From: Pacificispira sp040217575
GTDB lineage: Bacteria; Pseudomonadota; Alphaproteobacteria; UBA8366; Aestuariispiraceae
NCBI GenBank assembly: GCA_040217575.1
Contig: JAVJPW010000007.1
Coordinates: 62,001 to 126,000, forward strand
Reading direction: 5' to 3'
DNA length: 64,000 nucleotides
A program made the position numbers and the translations under genes. This document shows, one piece after another, positions 8,775-17,204 of the stretch; position 1 is the stretch's first letter, and each line of letters begins with the position of its first letter. The notes under the pieces were generated by a model. That model ran no database searches and was not told the origin of the DNA. It worked only from the letters and a program-made list of their open reading frames with translations.

Positions 8775-10175
8775 CTAATCCACACGGCTGAAGGCGAGTT
8801 TCGCCGTGCGCGTCTGTTGCCAAATTCTAAGTATGACCCCCACCCCACAGACGCCCAGGCCGCCGATCAGCCCGTACCAGATGCCGGCCCCTTCCAGACC
8901 CAGTTCGAAACACAGCCAATAGGCGCCGGTCACCCCAACGGCCCAGTAGCCGAAAATGGCGTACAGCATGGGCACGAACGTATCGTTCATACCGCGAAGG
9001 ATGCCACCGCCCACAACCTGTACACCGTCGAACACCTGGAATATCGCCGCGATAGCCAGGAACACCGCCCCATATTGAATGATGGCGGCACGATCCGGGT
9101 CGTCAGGGGAAAGGAAAAGCCCGACCAGCGGTGCTCCCAGTGTCCAGTACAGAATTGCGCAGGCGGTCATGAAAATGACTGTGATTTCAATCTGCGTGCG
9201 TGCGCCAAGACGTATGGCCCCAAGGTCCCGTGCCCCTGCGGCCAGACCGATCCGGATATTCGACGCCTGCCCCAGTCCGAACGGAATCATGAAGGTGATC
9301 GACACAATCTGGGTCGCAACCATATGTGCGGCCAGTTGGGTGATGCTGACCCATCCCATCATGATCGCTGCGGCCGCAAAAAGTCCGTGTTCCATGACGC
9401 CAATCGCGCCGGCCGGAAGGCCAACGACCATTAGGCGCCGGAACCGCGGCCAGTCCGCCCGCCAGAAGTTCCGAAACAACTGCAGATGCGCGAACCGGGG
9501 GTGCCGGGTGATATAGGCGGCAACCCCAATGAAAATCAGCAGGTCGACCAGCATTGTTGCCACGCCGGCCCCTTCCAGTCCCATCACCGGACCGCCCAGG
9601 CCGCCGAACATGAAGATCCAGTTGAAAAGCGCGTTCAACGGCACGCCGGCCCAGACAATCAGCATCGCCGGGCGCGTCACGCCATAGGATGCCATGGTGA
9701 GTCGCAGCGGGATGTTCAGGAAAATGACCAGCAGCGCCAGCCCCATCCAGTTCAGATATTCCTGGGCGGCATGGGCGATCTCCGGAACCTGACCCAGCCA
9801 TATCAAAAGATGTTCGGCCTGTGTCAGCGCCAGCGCCGATGGGGCACCCAGCATCAGCCCGGCCCAAAGTCCCTGTCGTGCGCTGCGACGAACGCCGCGA
9901 TGGTCGTCGCGGCCGACGGCCTGTGCTGCCAGGGACGACACGGCGCCCAACAGACCGATCCCGAACAGCAGCGGCACGAACCATGTCGTCAGCGCCAGGG
10001 CGGCGGCGGCCAATGCCTCTTCCCCCAGGCGGCCGATCATCAGGGTATCGACGGTTTCCATCAGGATGACCGCAACCATGGTCATGACCATGGGTCCTGC
10101 CAGCGACAGGGTCGCGCGGACTTCGTCCCAGCGCGTTGCCGGCGCTGTGGTCACGTTTTCATCGGTCGGTGTCAT
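8775..10175 (-). CDS. MATE family multidrug/metabolite exporter
   Basis: This inner-membrane protein of about 466 residues has around twelve hydrophobic helices and MATE features. Two homologous halves are visible, each starting with a helix like LSLAGPMVMTMVAVILMETVDTLMIGRLG. Such transporters export drugs or metabolites using Na+ or H+ gradients; the substrate cannot be read. I prefer the ATG at 10175 (MTPTDENV) because the longer frame, starting at 10238, adds 21 non-hydrophobic residues overlapping the end of the DUF454 gene. With that choice the two minus-strand genes are seven bases apart and probably cotranscribed. Confidence 0.88.
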   Translation of the reverse strand: MTPTDENVTTAPATRWDEVRATLSLAGPMVMTMVAVILMETVDTLMIGRLGEEALAAAALALTTWFVPLLFGIGLLGAVSSLAAQAVGRDDHRGVRRSARQGLWAGLMLGAPSALALTQAEHLLIWLGQVPEIAHAAQEYLNWMGLALLVIFLNIPLRLTMASYGVTRPAMLIVWAGVPLNALFNWIFMFGGLGGPVMGLEGAGVATMLVDLLIFIGVAAYITRHPRFAHLQLFRNFWRADWPRFRRLMVVGLPAGAIGVMEHGLFAAAAIMMGWVSITQLAAHMVATQIVSITFMIPFGLGQASNIRIGLAAGARDLGAIRLGARTQIEITVIFMTACAILYWTLGAPLVGLFLSPDDPDRAAIIQYGAVFLAIAAIFQVFDGVQVVGGGILRGMNDTFVPMLYAIFGYWAVGVTGAYWLCFELGLEGAGIWYGLIGGLGVCGVGVILRIWQQTRTAKLAFSRVD

Positions 10176-10182
10176 CGACCGC

Positions 10183-10605
10183 TTATGGCGGATTTCCGGA
10201 CGGGGGGAAAGTCCTATCGGGCGCAGGTTCCGGCCCACAGTCCCGGGCCGTGCCGGGACGGCTGGCGACCCAGACAGCCACGACCAGCAGTGTCAGGGCA
10301 ATAAGCCAGTACTGCCAGGCCTCCAGGTCCGTAACAAACAGCATGATCACCATGCTGGCCGCCATCATCGTGCAGGCCGCGACCTTCGCCCTGATCGGAA
10401 TCACACGGTCCCGGTCCCAAGCCTGAATGGCGGGTCCGTATTTCGGATGATGGTACAGCCAGGCATGAAACCGTTCGGACGACCGGGCAAAACACCAGAC
10501 CGCCAACAGAAGGAAGGGTACCGTCGGCAGCAGCGGCAGAAACACGCCTAAAAAGCCGACGGCGGAAAAACAGAAACCCAAGCAAAGATACAAAATTCTA
10601 CTCAT
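10183..10605 (-). CDS. DUF454 (YbaN-like) inner-membrane protein
   Basis: This 140-residue protein has about three membrane helices. It shows the DUF454 signature: an N-terminal helix followed by GVFLPLLPTVPFLLLAVWCFARSSERFHAWLYHH (in outline: a GxFLPLLPTxPFLLLA block, CFARSS, then an HxWLxxH motif). The function of the family is unknown. The gene sits directly upstream of the MATE exporter on the same strand, suggesting one transcript. The C-terminal tail (about 25 residues, rich in P and D) is not part of the usual domain. Confidence 0.85.
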   Translation of the reverse strand: MSRILYLCLGFCFSAVGFLGVFLPLLPTVPFLLLAVWCFARSSERFHAWLYHHPKYGPAIQAWDRDRVIPIRAKVAACTMMAASMVIMLFVTDLEAWQYWLIALTLLVVAVWVASRPGTARDCGPEPAPDRTFPPSGNPP

Positions 10606-10647
10606 CCGCAGAGGTTTCTTTCCACGAACGAGGCAGCCCGTTCGCTG

Positions 10648-11238
10648 TCAAATATCTAACGCGCCGGGATAGGGCGGCTGGTTGGGCACGTGCACGACGA
10701 CGCTATCTCCTCTTGAGATCACACCCTCACGTTCCACCCAGGCCGTGACCCCACGACGACCTCTTGCATGCTTTACGAAGCTGCTGCCCTTTCCCGGGCA
10801 ATGTGTCTCGATCACGCGGGCGGGATGAATGCAGGGGCCATTTTCCAAATCAACGACCACAACAGGGCCACTTGCGAATTGGAGACGGCAAGAAGGTGGC
10901 AATAAGGTCAGGTGCGGTATGCCAGACAGGACAATGTTTGCTCCCAACCATTCGGGTTCGATCTTTGAAACGCCCATGTCCGATGCGATCGCCACCAATT
11001 CTTCCTCGGAAAGGATCGTCAACTGACGGGAATTGCGAATTTCGGTTCCCTTCTCATACAGCTCTTTCACGCGTACACAGGATGGACGAGTAAGCCCCGA
11101 ATGCGCATCGTCCGGCAGGCCTGAAAAGGTTAAGGCCGCTCGATCAACAGCCTCACTAACCAATGACGCGGTTCTATTGCGACACCAAAGAATTTTCTCA
11201 ACGCGACCATTGAGACTAGATCTTTTCAAGAATGCCAT
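10648..11238 (-). CDS. MOSC-domain protein
   Basis: The 196-residue protein has a MOSC-like core with the conserved cysteine segment ENGPCIHPARVIE near residue 133, and RRGVTAWVEREGVISRGDSVVVHV at the end of the beta barrel (a GxxAxVxxxGxIxxGD pattern). MOSC proteins bind or transfer sulfur or molybdenum cofactors (MOCOS, YiiM); here only the single domain is present. The coding sequence is visibly richer in A and T than its neighbours, as is the next gene, so the pair may have arrived together by transfer. It lies 22 bases from the isochorismatase-like gene. Confidence 0.82.
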   Translation of the reverse strand: MAFLKRSSLNGRVEKILWCRNRTASLVSEAVDRAALTFSGLPDDAHSGLTRPSCVRVKELYEKGTEIRNSRQLTILSEEELVAIASDMGVSKIEPEWLGANIVLSGIPHLTLLPPSCRLQFASGPVVVVDLENGPCIHPARVIETHCPGKGSSFVKHARGRRGVTAWVEREGVISRGDSVVVHVPNQPPYPGALDI

Positions 11239-11260
11239 CGGAACGGCCTTTCAAAGGCGG

Positions 11261-11881
11261 CTATTCATTCCCCTGCACGCGCTCCAATTCGGGATTACCG
11301 GCTTTAGTAAGGCCGACCAGGATTTCCGTAGCGACCGCCGTGCAGAACTCCCCGTGCAACGAAGCGACTGACAAATCATGCACCACCTCCGGATCATAGT
11401 CAGTCCCGTCTAGCCCGATCCGGTTCGTCGTCGCGCAAGCATCATGGGCAAGATAGGTATCGTATCCCAAGTTGCCCGCCATACGGGTTGTCGTCTCAAC
11501 GCAGAAATTTGTGAAAAACCCCGCTATCACAAGCCGATGAACACCAAATTGGCGCAACCGCAGTTCGAGATTGGTTCCGACGAATCCGGAGTTCACATCC
11601 TTCGTTATTACGACCTCGTCATTGCGGGGCTCAAACCCATCAATCATGGCCCCGGTCGGAAGCGACAACTTCAGCGGCGATGATGCTTCACGTGAGTCAT
11701 GCTTCGTAAAGAAAACCTTGAGACCCGCGTCTCGCCATGCCGCCAAGAGCGCCCGCATCTTATCTTCGGCTTCCGGATTGTTTCGCCGTCCGGTCGGTCC
11801 TCCCCAATGTTCCAGAACGTTCACACCGGTTTGCACGTCGATCAAAAGCAACCCGGCTTCTTTTCCAAACTTTTCCAACAA
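11261..11881 (-). CDS. Isochorismatase-like cysteine hydrolase
   Basis: This 206-residue protein is an isochorismatase-superfamily hydrolase. The catalytic triad is recognisable: Asp in LLLIDVQTGV, Lys in VITKDVNSGF and the nucleophilic Cys in GFFTNFCVETTTRMAGNLGY. Such enzymes hydrolyse small amides or vinyl ethers (nicotinamide, ureas, N-carbamoyl compounds); the sequence alone does not fix the substrate. It follows dxs on the minus strand by only 18 bases and precedes the MOSC gene, so it may be cotranscribed with them. Base composition is closer to the MOSC gene than to dxs. Confidence 0.88.
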   Translation of the reverse strand: MLEKFGKEAGLLLIDVQTGVNVLEHWGGPTGRRNNPEAEDKMRALLAAWRDAGLKVFFTKHDSREASSPLKLSLPTGAMIDGFEPRNDEVVITKDVNSGFVGTNLELRLRQFGVHRLVIAGFFTNFCVETTTRMAGNLGYDTYLAHDACATTNRIGLDGTDYDPEVVHDLSVASLHGEFCTAVATEILVGLTKAGNPELERVQGNE

Positions 11882-11899
11882 TGAAACAACCCTTTCAAA

Positions 11900-13837
11900 T
11901 CAGGCCCGCGCCGGTTCCTCCGTCTGGCCACCATCCGCGCGGTCCGCCCCCAACGCGTTCAGCGCCGCCTTTACGATCCCGGCCGCATCCAGGCCCGCCG
12001 CCGCAACCTGTGCCGCCGGCTTGTCGTGGTCAAGGAACATGTCCGGCATGTACAGAGTCCGAAGCTTGAGGTCGCCCAGCAGGTCGTTTTCGGTCAGAAC
12101 ATGCAACACCTGTGCGGAGAAACCGCCGATGGATGCCTCTTCAACCGTCACCAGAACATCGTGACCTTCCGCCAGTTCACGGATCAGCGCCTCATCGACC
12201 GGCTTTGCGAACCGAGCATCGGCGACAGTCGTGGAAAATCCGTGCGCGGCCAGATCGTCCGCCGCCGCCAGCGCATCCTGAAGCCGGGTGCCCAGCGACA
12301 GGATCGCTACCGTCTTACCTTCCCGCAGGACCCGGCCTTTGCCGATTTCCAGCGGCTGCGGGTTTTCGGGTATTTCTATGCCCACGCCCTCGCCCCGCGG
12401 ATAGCGGATGGCTGACGGCCGGTCGTCGATCAGCTGCGCCGTCTTGACCATATGGGCCAACTCCGCCTCGTCCGACGGTGCCATGACGACAAAATCCGGC
12501 AGGCAACAAAGGTAGGAAAGGTCGAACGCCCCGCAATGGGTCTGGCCATCTGCGCCGACATAGCCCGCACGGTCGATGGCGAATCGCACCGGCAGCTTCT
12601 GGATCGCCACATCATGAACGACCTGATCGTAGCCGCGCTGAAGGAATGTGGAATAAATCGCGGCAAAGGGGCGATATCCTTCCGTCGCCATGCCCGCCGC
12701 AAAGGTCACCGCGTGCTGTTCGGCAATACCAACATCGAACGTGCGGTCCGGATGGGCCTTCTGGAACAGATTGACACCGGTACCCGACGGCATCGCAGCC
12801 GTAATCGCCACGATCTTGTCATCCTGTTCCGCCAGTTTCGCCAGCACCTGCCCGAACACATTCTGATAGGCCGGGGCATTCGGTTTCGGTTTGTGCTGCG
12901 TGCCCGTCAGGACGTCGAATTTCGCGACACCATGGTATTTGTCCGCGGATGCTTCGGCAGGTTCGTAGCCTTTGCCCTTTTGTGTGACGACATGGATCAG
13001 GACCGGACCCGGATCCTTCGCGGACCGGACGTTGCGAAGAACCGGCAACAGATGGTCCATGTTATGTCCGTCGATGGGTCCCACATAATAGAAGCCCAGT
13101 TCTTCGAACAGGGTGCCACCTGTTACGAACCCGCGAGCGAACTCTTCCGCCTTTTCCACCGCGCGTTCGAATTGGCGCGGGAATTTGACGGCGATCTGCT
13201 TCCCGATTTCCCGTAGGCTAAGGTACGATTTGGACGACAGCGTTCGCGACAGATAGGCGCTCATCGCGCCCACCGGCGGGGCAATCGACATATCGTTGTC
13301 GTTCAGGATAACGGTCAGGCGCGAATTCATCGCACCGGCATTGTTCATTGCCTCATAGGCCATACCGGCGGACATGGCGCCATCGCCTATGACGGCAATC
13401 ACGTGGTTGTCGCCACCGGACAGGTCCCGCGCCACGGCCATTCCCAGTCCGGCCGATATCGAGGTGGAGGAATGCGCCGCGCCAAACGGGTCGAATTCGC
13501 TTTCTGACCGTTTGGTGAAACCGGAAAGCCCACCGCCTTGACGCAATGTATGAATACGGTCGCGCCGTCCGGTCAGAATCTTGTGCGGATAGCACTGATG
13601 ACCGACATCCCAGATCAGCCGGTCATCCGGCGTGTCGAATACGGCATGGATCGCGACGCTCAATTCGACCACGCCAAGACCGGCACCCAGATGGCCGCCC
13701 GTCTTTGACACGGCTTCGATCGTGGCCAACCGCAGTTCGTCCGCGACCTGCGCCAGTTCCTGGTCGCTCAACCCCTTCAGGTCCGCCGGAAGCTCTATCC
13801 GGTCCAGAAGCGGCGTCGCGCTCTTACCTTCACTCAT
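11900..13837 (-). CDS. dxs: 1-deoxy-D-xylulose-5-phosphate synthase
   Basis: Dxs joins pyruvate and glyceraldehyde 3-phosphate with thiamine diphosphate, the first step of the MEP isoprenoid pathway. The 645-residue length is typical. The order of features is right: DVGHQCYPHKILTGR, the thiamine-diphosphate/Mg motif GDGAMSAGMAYEAMNNAG followed by NDNDMSIAPPVGAMS, the transketolase pyrimidine-binding domain with DVGIAEQHAVTFAAG, and the C-terminal domain. In related bacteria dxs lies directly after xseB and ispA; here about 3.4 kb of plus-strand chemoreceptor genes separate them, so dxs must have its own promoter in the 13838-14065 gap. Confidence 0.97.
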   Translation of the reverse strand: MSEGKSATPLLDRIELPADLKGLSDQELAQVADELRLATIEAVSKTGGHLGAGLGVVELSVAIHAVFDTPDDRLIWDVGHQCYPHKILTGRRDRIHTLRQGGGLSGFTKRSESEFDPFGAAHSSTSISAGLGMAVARDLSGGDNHVIAVIGDGAMSAGMAYEAMNNAGAMNSRLTVILNDNDMSIAPPVGAMSAYLSRTLSSKSYLSLREIGKQIAVKFPRQFERAVEKAEEFARGFVTGGTLFEELGFYYVGPIDGHNMDHLLPVLRNVRSAKDPGPVLIHVVTQKGKGYEPAEASADKYHGVAKFDVLTGTQHKPKPNAPAYQNVFGQVLAKLAEQDDKIVAITAAMPSGTGVNLFQKAHPDRTFDVGIAEQHAVTFAAGMATEGYRPFAAIYSTFLQRGYDQVVHDVAIQKLPVRFAIDRAGYVGADGQTHCGAFDLSYLCCLPDFVVMAPSDEAELAHMVKTAQLIDDRPSAIRYPRGEGVGIEIPENPQPLEIGKGRVLREGKTVAILSLGTRLQDALAAADDLAAHGFSTTVADARFAKPVDEALIRELAEGHDVLVTVEEASIGGFSAQVLHVLTENDLLGDLKLRTLYMPDMFLDHDKPAAQVAAAGLDAAGIVKAALNALGADRADGGQTEEPARA

Positions 13838-14065
13838 TCCATCCCGATCCCATACTTTGGCCGACTGGCCATTATATTCTGGTATTATTGCCAGAACCTA
13901 AACCGTAATCGGGGCGATCTCCAGGCGCAATCCCGGCCTTATTGCCGCAGGGATGCAGCGTAATTCACCCCTGCCCAGCAGTGGCTCTGGACGGATGACA
14001 GAAGCATACCCATCTAGGGGACGTCGGGGCTCCACCGCGGAGTGCCGGTAACATTCGGAACGATC

Positions 14066-14293
14066 ATGACATCCAGATCAGGAAGCGCCTTAAATGCGCT
14101 TTTTGCCGCGACGCTCGTCGGTGTCGAGGTCTTTGCCGTTTTGGTCGCCCTGGATTGGGCAGTCCTAAGCCACTTTCCCCACATCCCGAACCCGGTTTTG
14201 ATAAGCGCCGCAATTGCCGTGCCCTTTGCCGTCACAGCCATGTGGTACATGGCATGTCTGGCGTATCGCGCCGAGCGCACATTGGACATTTAG
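14066..14293 (+). CDS. Small two-helix membrane protein, hypothetical
   Basis: This ORF of about 75 residues from the ATG at 14066 encodes two clear membrane helices (about 8-32 and 42-66) with an SHFPHIPNP turn between them. The C-terminus is charged (RAERTLDI). GGAACG lies a few bases before the ATG; a longer frame starts at 14042. I do not recognise a family. It sits alone between the divergent dxs and the PAS gene. The coherent amphiphilic pattern argues for a real gene, but it is short and unsupported by context. Confidence 0.45.
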   Translation: MTSRSGSALNALFAATLVGVEVFAVLVALDWAVLSHFPHIPNPVLISAAIAVPFAVTAMWYMACLAYRAERTLDI

Positions 14294-14725
14294 TTTGCGT
14301 TCAGACGCGGCGGCACGTCTTTACCGCGGCATGTTGAATGCCCGCGATCGAGTTGCCTGGGGTGGACCCAGCTTAACCGATCCGACGGGTGCGCGGTTAC
14401 CACCGACCATAACCTTGAGCGAGCCTGCCTATTGAGGGGCCGGCAAATCGACATCCGTTCAGCGTAACCTTCTGCCTATTGCGCCGATTTCTCAGCTACC
14501 TCTTCCATCACGACCGCCTTTTTGGCATAAGGCACACCAATGGATGGAGAAAACGAGTGCCAACGCAATGCACACGATAAGCATGTGGTTTGTATGGGCA
14601 ATTATTCGAAAAATACCTGACAATATTAAGTTTTCGGAAAGCATTCTGACCTTTAATTCCAGCCAGGCGGATCGATTGCCGCCTGACTACAAATTTGTTC
14701 CATAGAATATGAAAGACTGAAAAAT
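14294..14725. other. Gene-free stretch with a duplicated upstream region
   Basis: No convincing gene is seen here; the long minus-strand frame over 14508-14963 is antisense to the PAS gene. The stretch is A/T-rich towards its end. Bases 14634-14700, just before the PAS ORF, can be aligned by eye to 15523-15593 just before the chemoreceptor (shared TTCG-AAAG, CTTTA, ATCGAT and AC-AAAT blocks). This suggests that the 5' flank was duplicated with the gene. Confidence 0.4.
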
Positions 14726-15136
14726 ATGAACGCTTACACGAACGGGGAACAAGCAATGGTATCTGACGAGACGTCCGAAGGATTGGATATGATGGATGCA
14801 TTGAGTCGATCAACCGCATTCGTCGAATTTGATTCGAACGGAATTGTTCTGACTGCCAACGAAAACTTCCTGACTGCATTGGGTTATGAACTCGACGAAA
14901 TTGTCGGGCGACATCACAGTATGTTCGTGGAACCAAGCCACGCCGAAAGCGATGAATACGCACATTTCTGGGAAAACCTTCGGCGCGGCCAAAACAGTTT
15001 GGGCAAATTCAGCCGGGTGAGAAAAGCCGGGGACGTTGTTTGGGTCGAAGGGTCATACAATCCGGTTATGGATCAAGACAACAAGACAAAAAAGGTCATT
15101 AAAATCGCGTCCATCATCAAAAACAGAATTCACTAA
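14726..15136 (+). CDS. PAS-domain-only protein, truncated paralogue of the downstream chemoreceptor
   Basis: The 136-residue product is essentially one PAS domain (about 25-130). It closely matches the first PAS domain of the chemoreceptor at 15616: both have SxAFxEFDxNG, ANENFL, HHxMFV, SxEYAxFWExLRxGxxxxGxFSR and SYNPVxDQ motifs, ending in KVxKIASxI. It stops just after the PAS domain, so it lacks any signalling domain. It looks like the remains of a tandem duplication that also carried part of ispA. The ORF is intact, so it could still be expressed as a stand-alone PAS protein that binds or competes with the receptor. Confidence 0.65.
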   Translation: MNAYTNGEQAMVSDETSEGLDMMDALSRSTAFVEFDSNGIVLTANENFLTALGYELDEIVGRHHSMFVEPSHAESDEYAHFWENLRRGQNSLGKFSRVRKAGDVVWVEGSYNPVMDQDNKTKKVIKIASIIKNRIH

Positions 15137-15224
15137 ACAGCAGAATGGCGGATGGTGTTGCCCATGTTCACCGCCAGACCTGACAGCGCCGCGCATGCAA
15201 TAATCCATATTTGTTGGTTCGATC

Positions 15225-15410
15225 CGTGCTAAGCCGCACTGGCGAAGTGCTGCGCCCGGCCAAAAATCGCCTTTGCACACGCGAAAACAGAGACCAACCT
15301 TCAGCCTTCAACCGCTGAAGGCGGGTGACTGAGCCGATATCATTTTCGCCGATATACACTTTTGCCGTCTGCGGGTCGATCAACCGACCGCCAAGCATGG
15401 CCTACGCGAC
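15225..15410 (-). pseudogene. Decayed internal fragment of ispA (polyprenyl synthase)
   Basis: Minus-strand translation from 15398 gives MLGGRLIDPQTAKVYIGEND and then IGSVTRLQRLK. This matches MVGGQMIDLKAEKVDVDESD and IGAITRLQRLK in the intact ispA at 17205-18116. The nucleotide match is also strong (for example CACCCGCCTTCAGCGG is shared). Beyond LQRLK the similarity continues only with frame changes, towards about 15225. There is no start, active-site DDxxD or end, so this is a non-functional fragment. With the PAS ORF it marks a partial duplication of the mcp-ispA block. Confidence 0.75.
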
Positions 15411-15615
15411 CGCCGCGATAATCACGCCTAATGCGAGAAACACTCTGCGACCCCTCAACATTGGCGATAATCGTGTTTGATATTAAGCACTTACGGTAAA
15501 ATTTGCGCGTTGTGTTAGTGACTTCGAAAGGTATTTGATCTTTATTGCGTACCGGGTGGGTTCATAACCGCATCGATGCAGACCAAATCGATCAAAATAA
15601 GAGAGAAGAGTTGTT

Positions 15616-17145
15616 ATGAATGCACTCACCACCGAAGAACGTTTCATTTCCAACAACAATGCTTCCGAAGCATTGGAGAAACTGGAAGCCCTGAACCGGT
15701 CTTCCGCGTTTATCGAATTTGACCCGAACGGCAATATCCTTGACGCAAACGAGAATTTTCTGAAAGCCGTCGGTTATCGCCGGGACGAAGTCGTCGGTCA
15801 TCATCACCGCATGTTCGTTGATCCCAACTTTGCGGAAAGTGCGGAGTACGCCCAGTTTTGGGAAGACCTGCGTCAGGGCAAATATTGCGCAGGGGAATTC
15901 AGCCGCATCGCAAAAGACGGCGCCGTTGTCTGGATCGAAGCATCCTACAATCCGGTGCTGGACCAAAACGGGAAGACCAAGAAAGTAGTCAAAATCGCGT
16001 CTGTCATTACGGACCGGATGAACAAGGCTGCGGACCTTCAGGGACAGGTGAATGCATTGCAGCGCAGCCAGGCCGTTATCCGGTTCGATATGAACGGAAC
16101 CATCCTGGATGCGAATGAAATCTTCCTGAAGGTGGTCGGCTATCGTCTGGAGGAGATCAGGGGCAAACATCACAGCATGTTCGCAGGTCCCGGTGTCGCG
16201 GACAGCGCCGATTACAAGAATTTCTGGGCGGCCCTGAACCGCGGGGAATATCAAAGCGGCCAGTTTCAGCGTGTCGGCAAGGACGGCAAGGGCATCTGGC
16301 TTGAAGCCACGTATAACCCGATCCTGGACCCGAACGGCAAACCCTATTGTGTCATCAAATTCGCAACCGACCTGACGGCCCGCAAGGAAGAGAATGTGCG
16401 GCTGGCAAATGAGTTCCAGGAAAATGTCGGCGCCGTCGTTCTAGCGGTAAAGGGGTCGTCGGAACAAATGGAACAGACCGCGCAGACTCTATCGGCGGCG
16501 GCAGAAGAGACAAACAGTCAGTCCCGCACCGTCGCAACTGCATCCGAGCAGCTTTCGGCATCTGTGAACGAGATCTCGTCTCAAGTTGCCTCCTCCACCC
16601 GGATTGTCGAAGACGCGGTGACGGAAGCGCAGAACTCCCGGGAACTGGTGTCGGGGCTGGTCGATGCCGCAAAACAGATCGGCAGTGTTTCCGGACTGAT
16701 TTCCGACATTGCCTCGCAAACCAACCTGTTGGCGCTGAACGCCACGATAGAAGCCGCCCGGGCTGGTGAAGCCGGGAAGGGCTTTGCCGTCGTTGCATCC
16801 GAAGTGAAAACCCTGGCAGCTGAAACGGCGCGCGCCACCGAACAGATCAAATCACAGGTCGCGGGAATCCAGGACGTCAGTCAGACGACCGCCGATACGA
16901 TAAACAAGATCACGTCCGTCATCAGCCAGGTCAGTGAAATCGGTACCTCTATTTCCGGCGCGGTAGAGGAACAGGCCGCGGCAACGCGGGAAGTAGCATC
17001 AAACATTACCAGCGTTCAGGCCGCGGCCGAAGATACCGGCCGTTCGTCGGTAATGGTAGTGGACATGGCAAGGGATCTGACGGAACGGTCCGATGACCTG
17101 AACGAACGCGTGTCACGTTTCCTGGAAAAAGTGCGCGCGATGTAA
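15616..17145 (+). CDS. Soluble PAS-PAS methyl-accepting chemotaxis protein
   Basis: The 509-residue receptor has two similar PAS domains (about 22-125 and 140-255) followed by a methyl-accepting signalling domain (about 270-509). The hairpin tip is canonical (SDIASQTNLLALNATIEAAR then AGEAGKGFAVVASEVKTLA). No membrane helix is present, so it should be cytoplasmic, as in Aer2- or BdlA-type receptors that sense redox, oxygen or internal cues. GAGAGAAGAG precedes the ATG. It converges on ispA and has a near copy of its first PAS domain upstream. No che genes are in the window, so it would feed into a pathway encoded elsewhere. Confidence 0.92.
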   Translation: MNALTTEERFISNNNASEALEKLEALNRSSAFIEFDPNGNILDANENFLKAVGYRRDEVVGHHHRMFVDPNFAESAEYAQFWEDLRQGKYCAGEFSRIAKDGAVVWIEASYNPVLDQNGKTKKVVKIASVITDRMNKAADLQGQVNALQRSQAVIRFDMNGTILDANEIFLKVVGYRLEEIRGKHHSMFAGPGVADSADYKNFWAALNRGEYQSGQFQRVGKDGKGIWLEATYNPILDPNGKPYCVIKFATDLTARKEENVRLANEFQENVGAVVLAVKGSSEQMEQTAQTLSAAAEETNSQSRTVATASEQLSASVNEISSQVASSTRIVEDAVTEAQNSRELVSGLVDAAKQIGSVSGLISDIASQTNLLALNATIEAARAGEAGKGFAVVASEVKTLAAETARATEQIKSQVAGIQDVSQTTADTINKITSVISQVSEIGTSISGAVEEQAAATREVASNITSVQAAAEDTGRSSVMVVDMARDLTERSDDLNERVSRFLEKVRAM

Positions 17146-17156
17146 CGTCATCCACA

Positions 17157-17183
17157 GGGCGGGCGGCCCGGCATGGCCCGCCC
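17157..17183. terminator. Probable bidirectional terminator between mcp and ispA
   Basis: GGGCGGGC (17157-17164) pairs with GCCCGCCC (17176-17183) around an 11-base loop, in the 59-base gap between two convergent genes. The T-rich tail is poor (GTCCCTT), so the call rests on position and stem strength. Confidence 0.45.
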
Positions 17184-17204
17184 GTCCCTTGACCTGGAAG
17201 ATGG

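Noticed and set aside
14508..14963. A minus-strand frame across the upstream gap and the PAS ORF
   Set aside because: Half of it is antisense to the conserved PAS domain, and the rest shows no domain pattern or ribosome-binding site.
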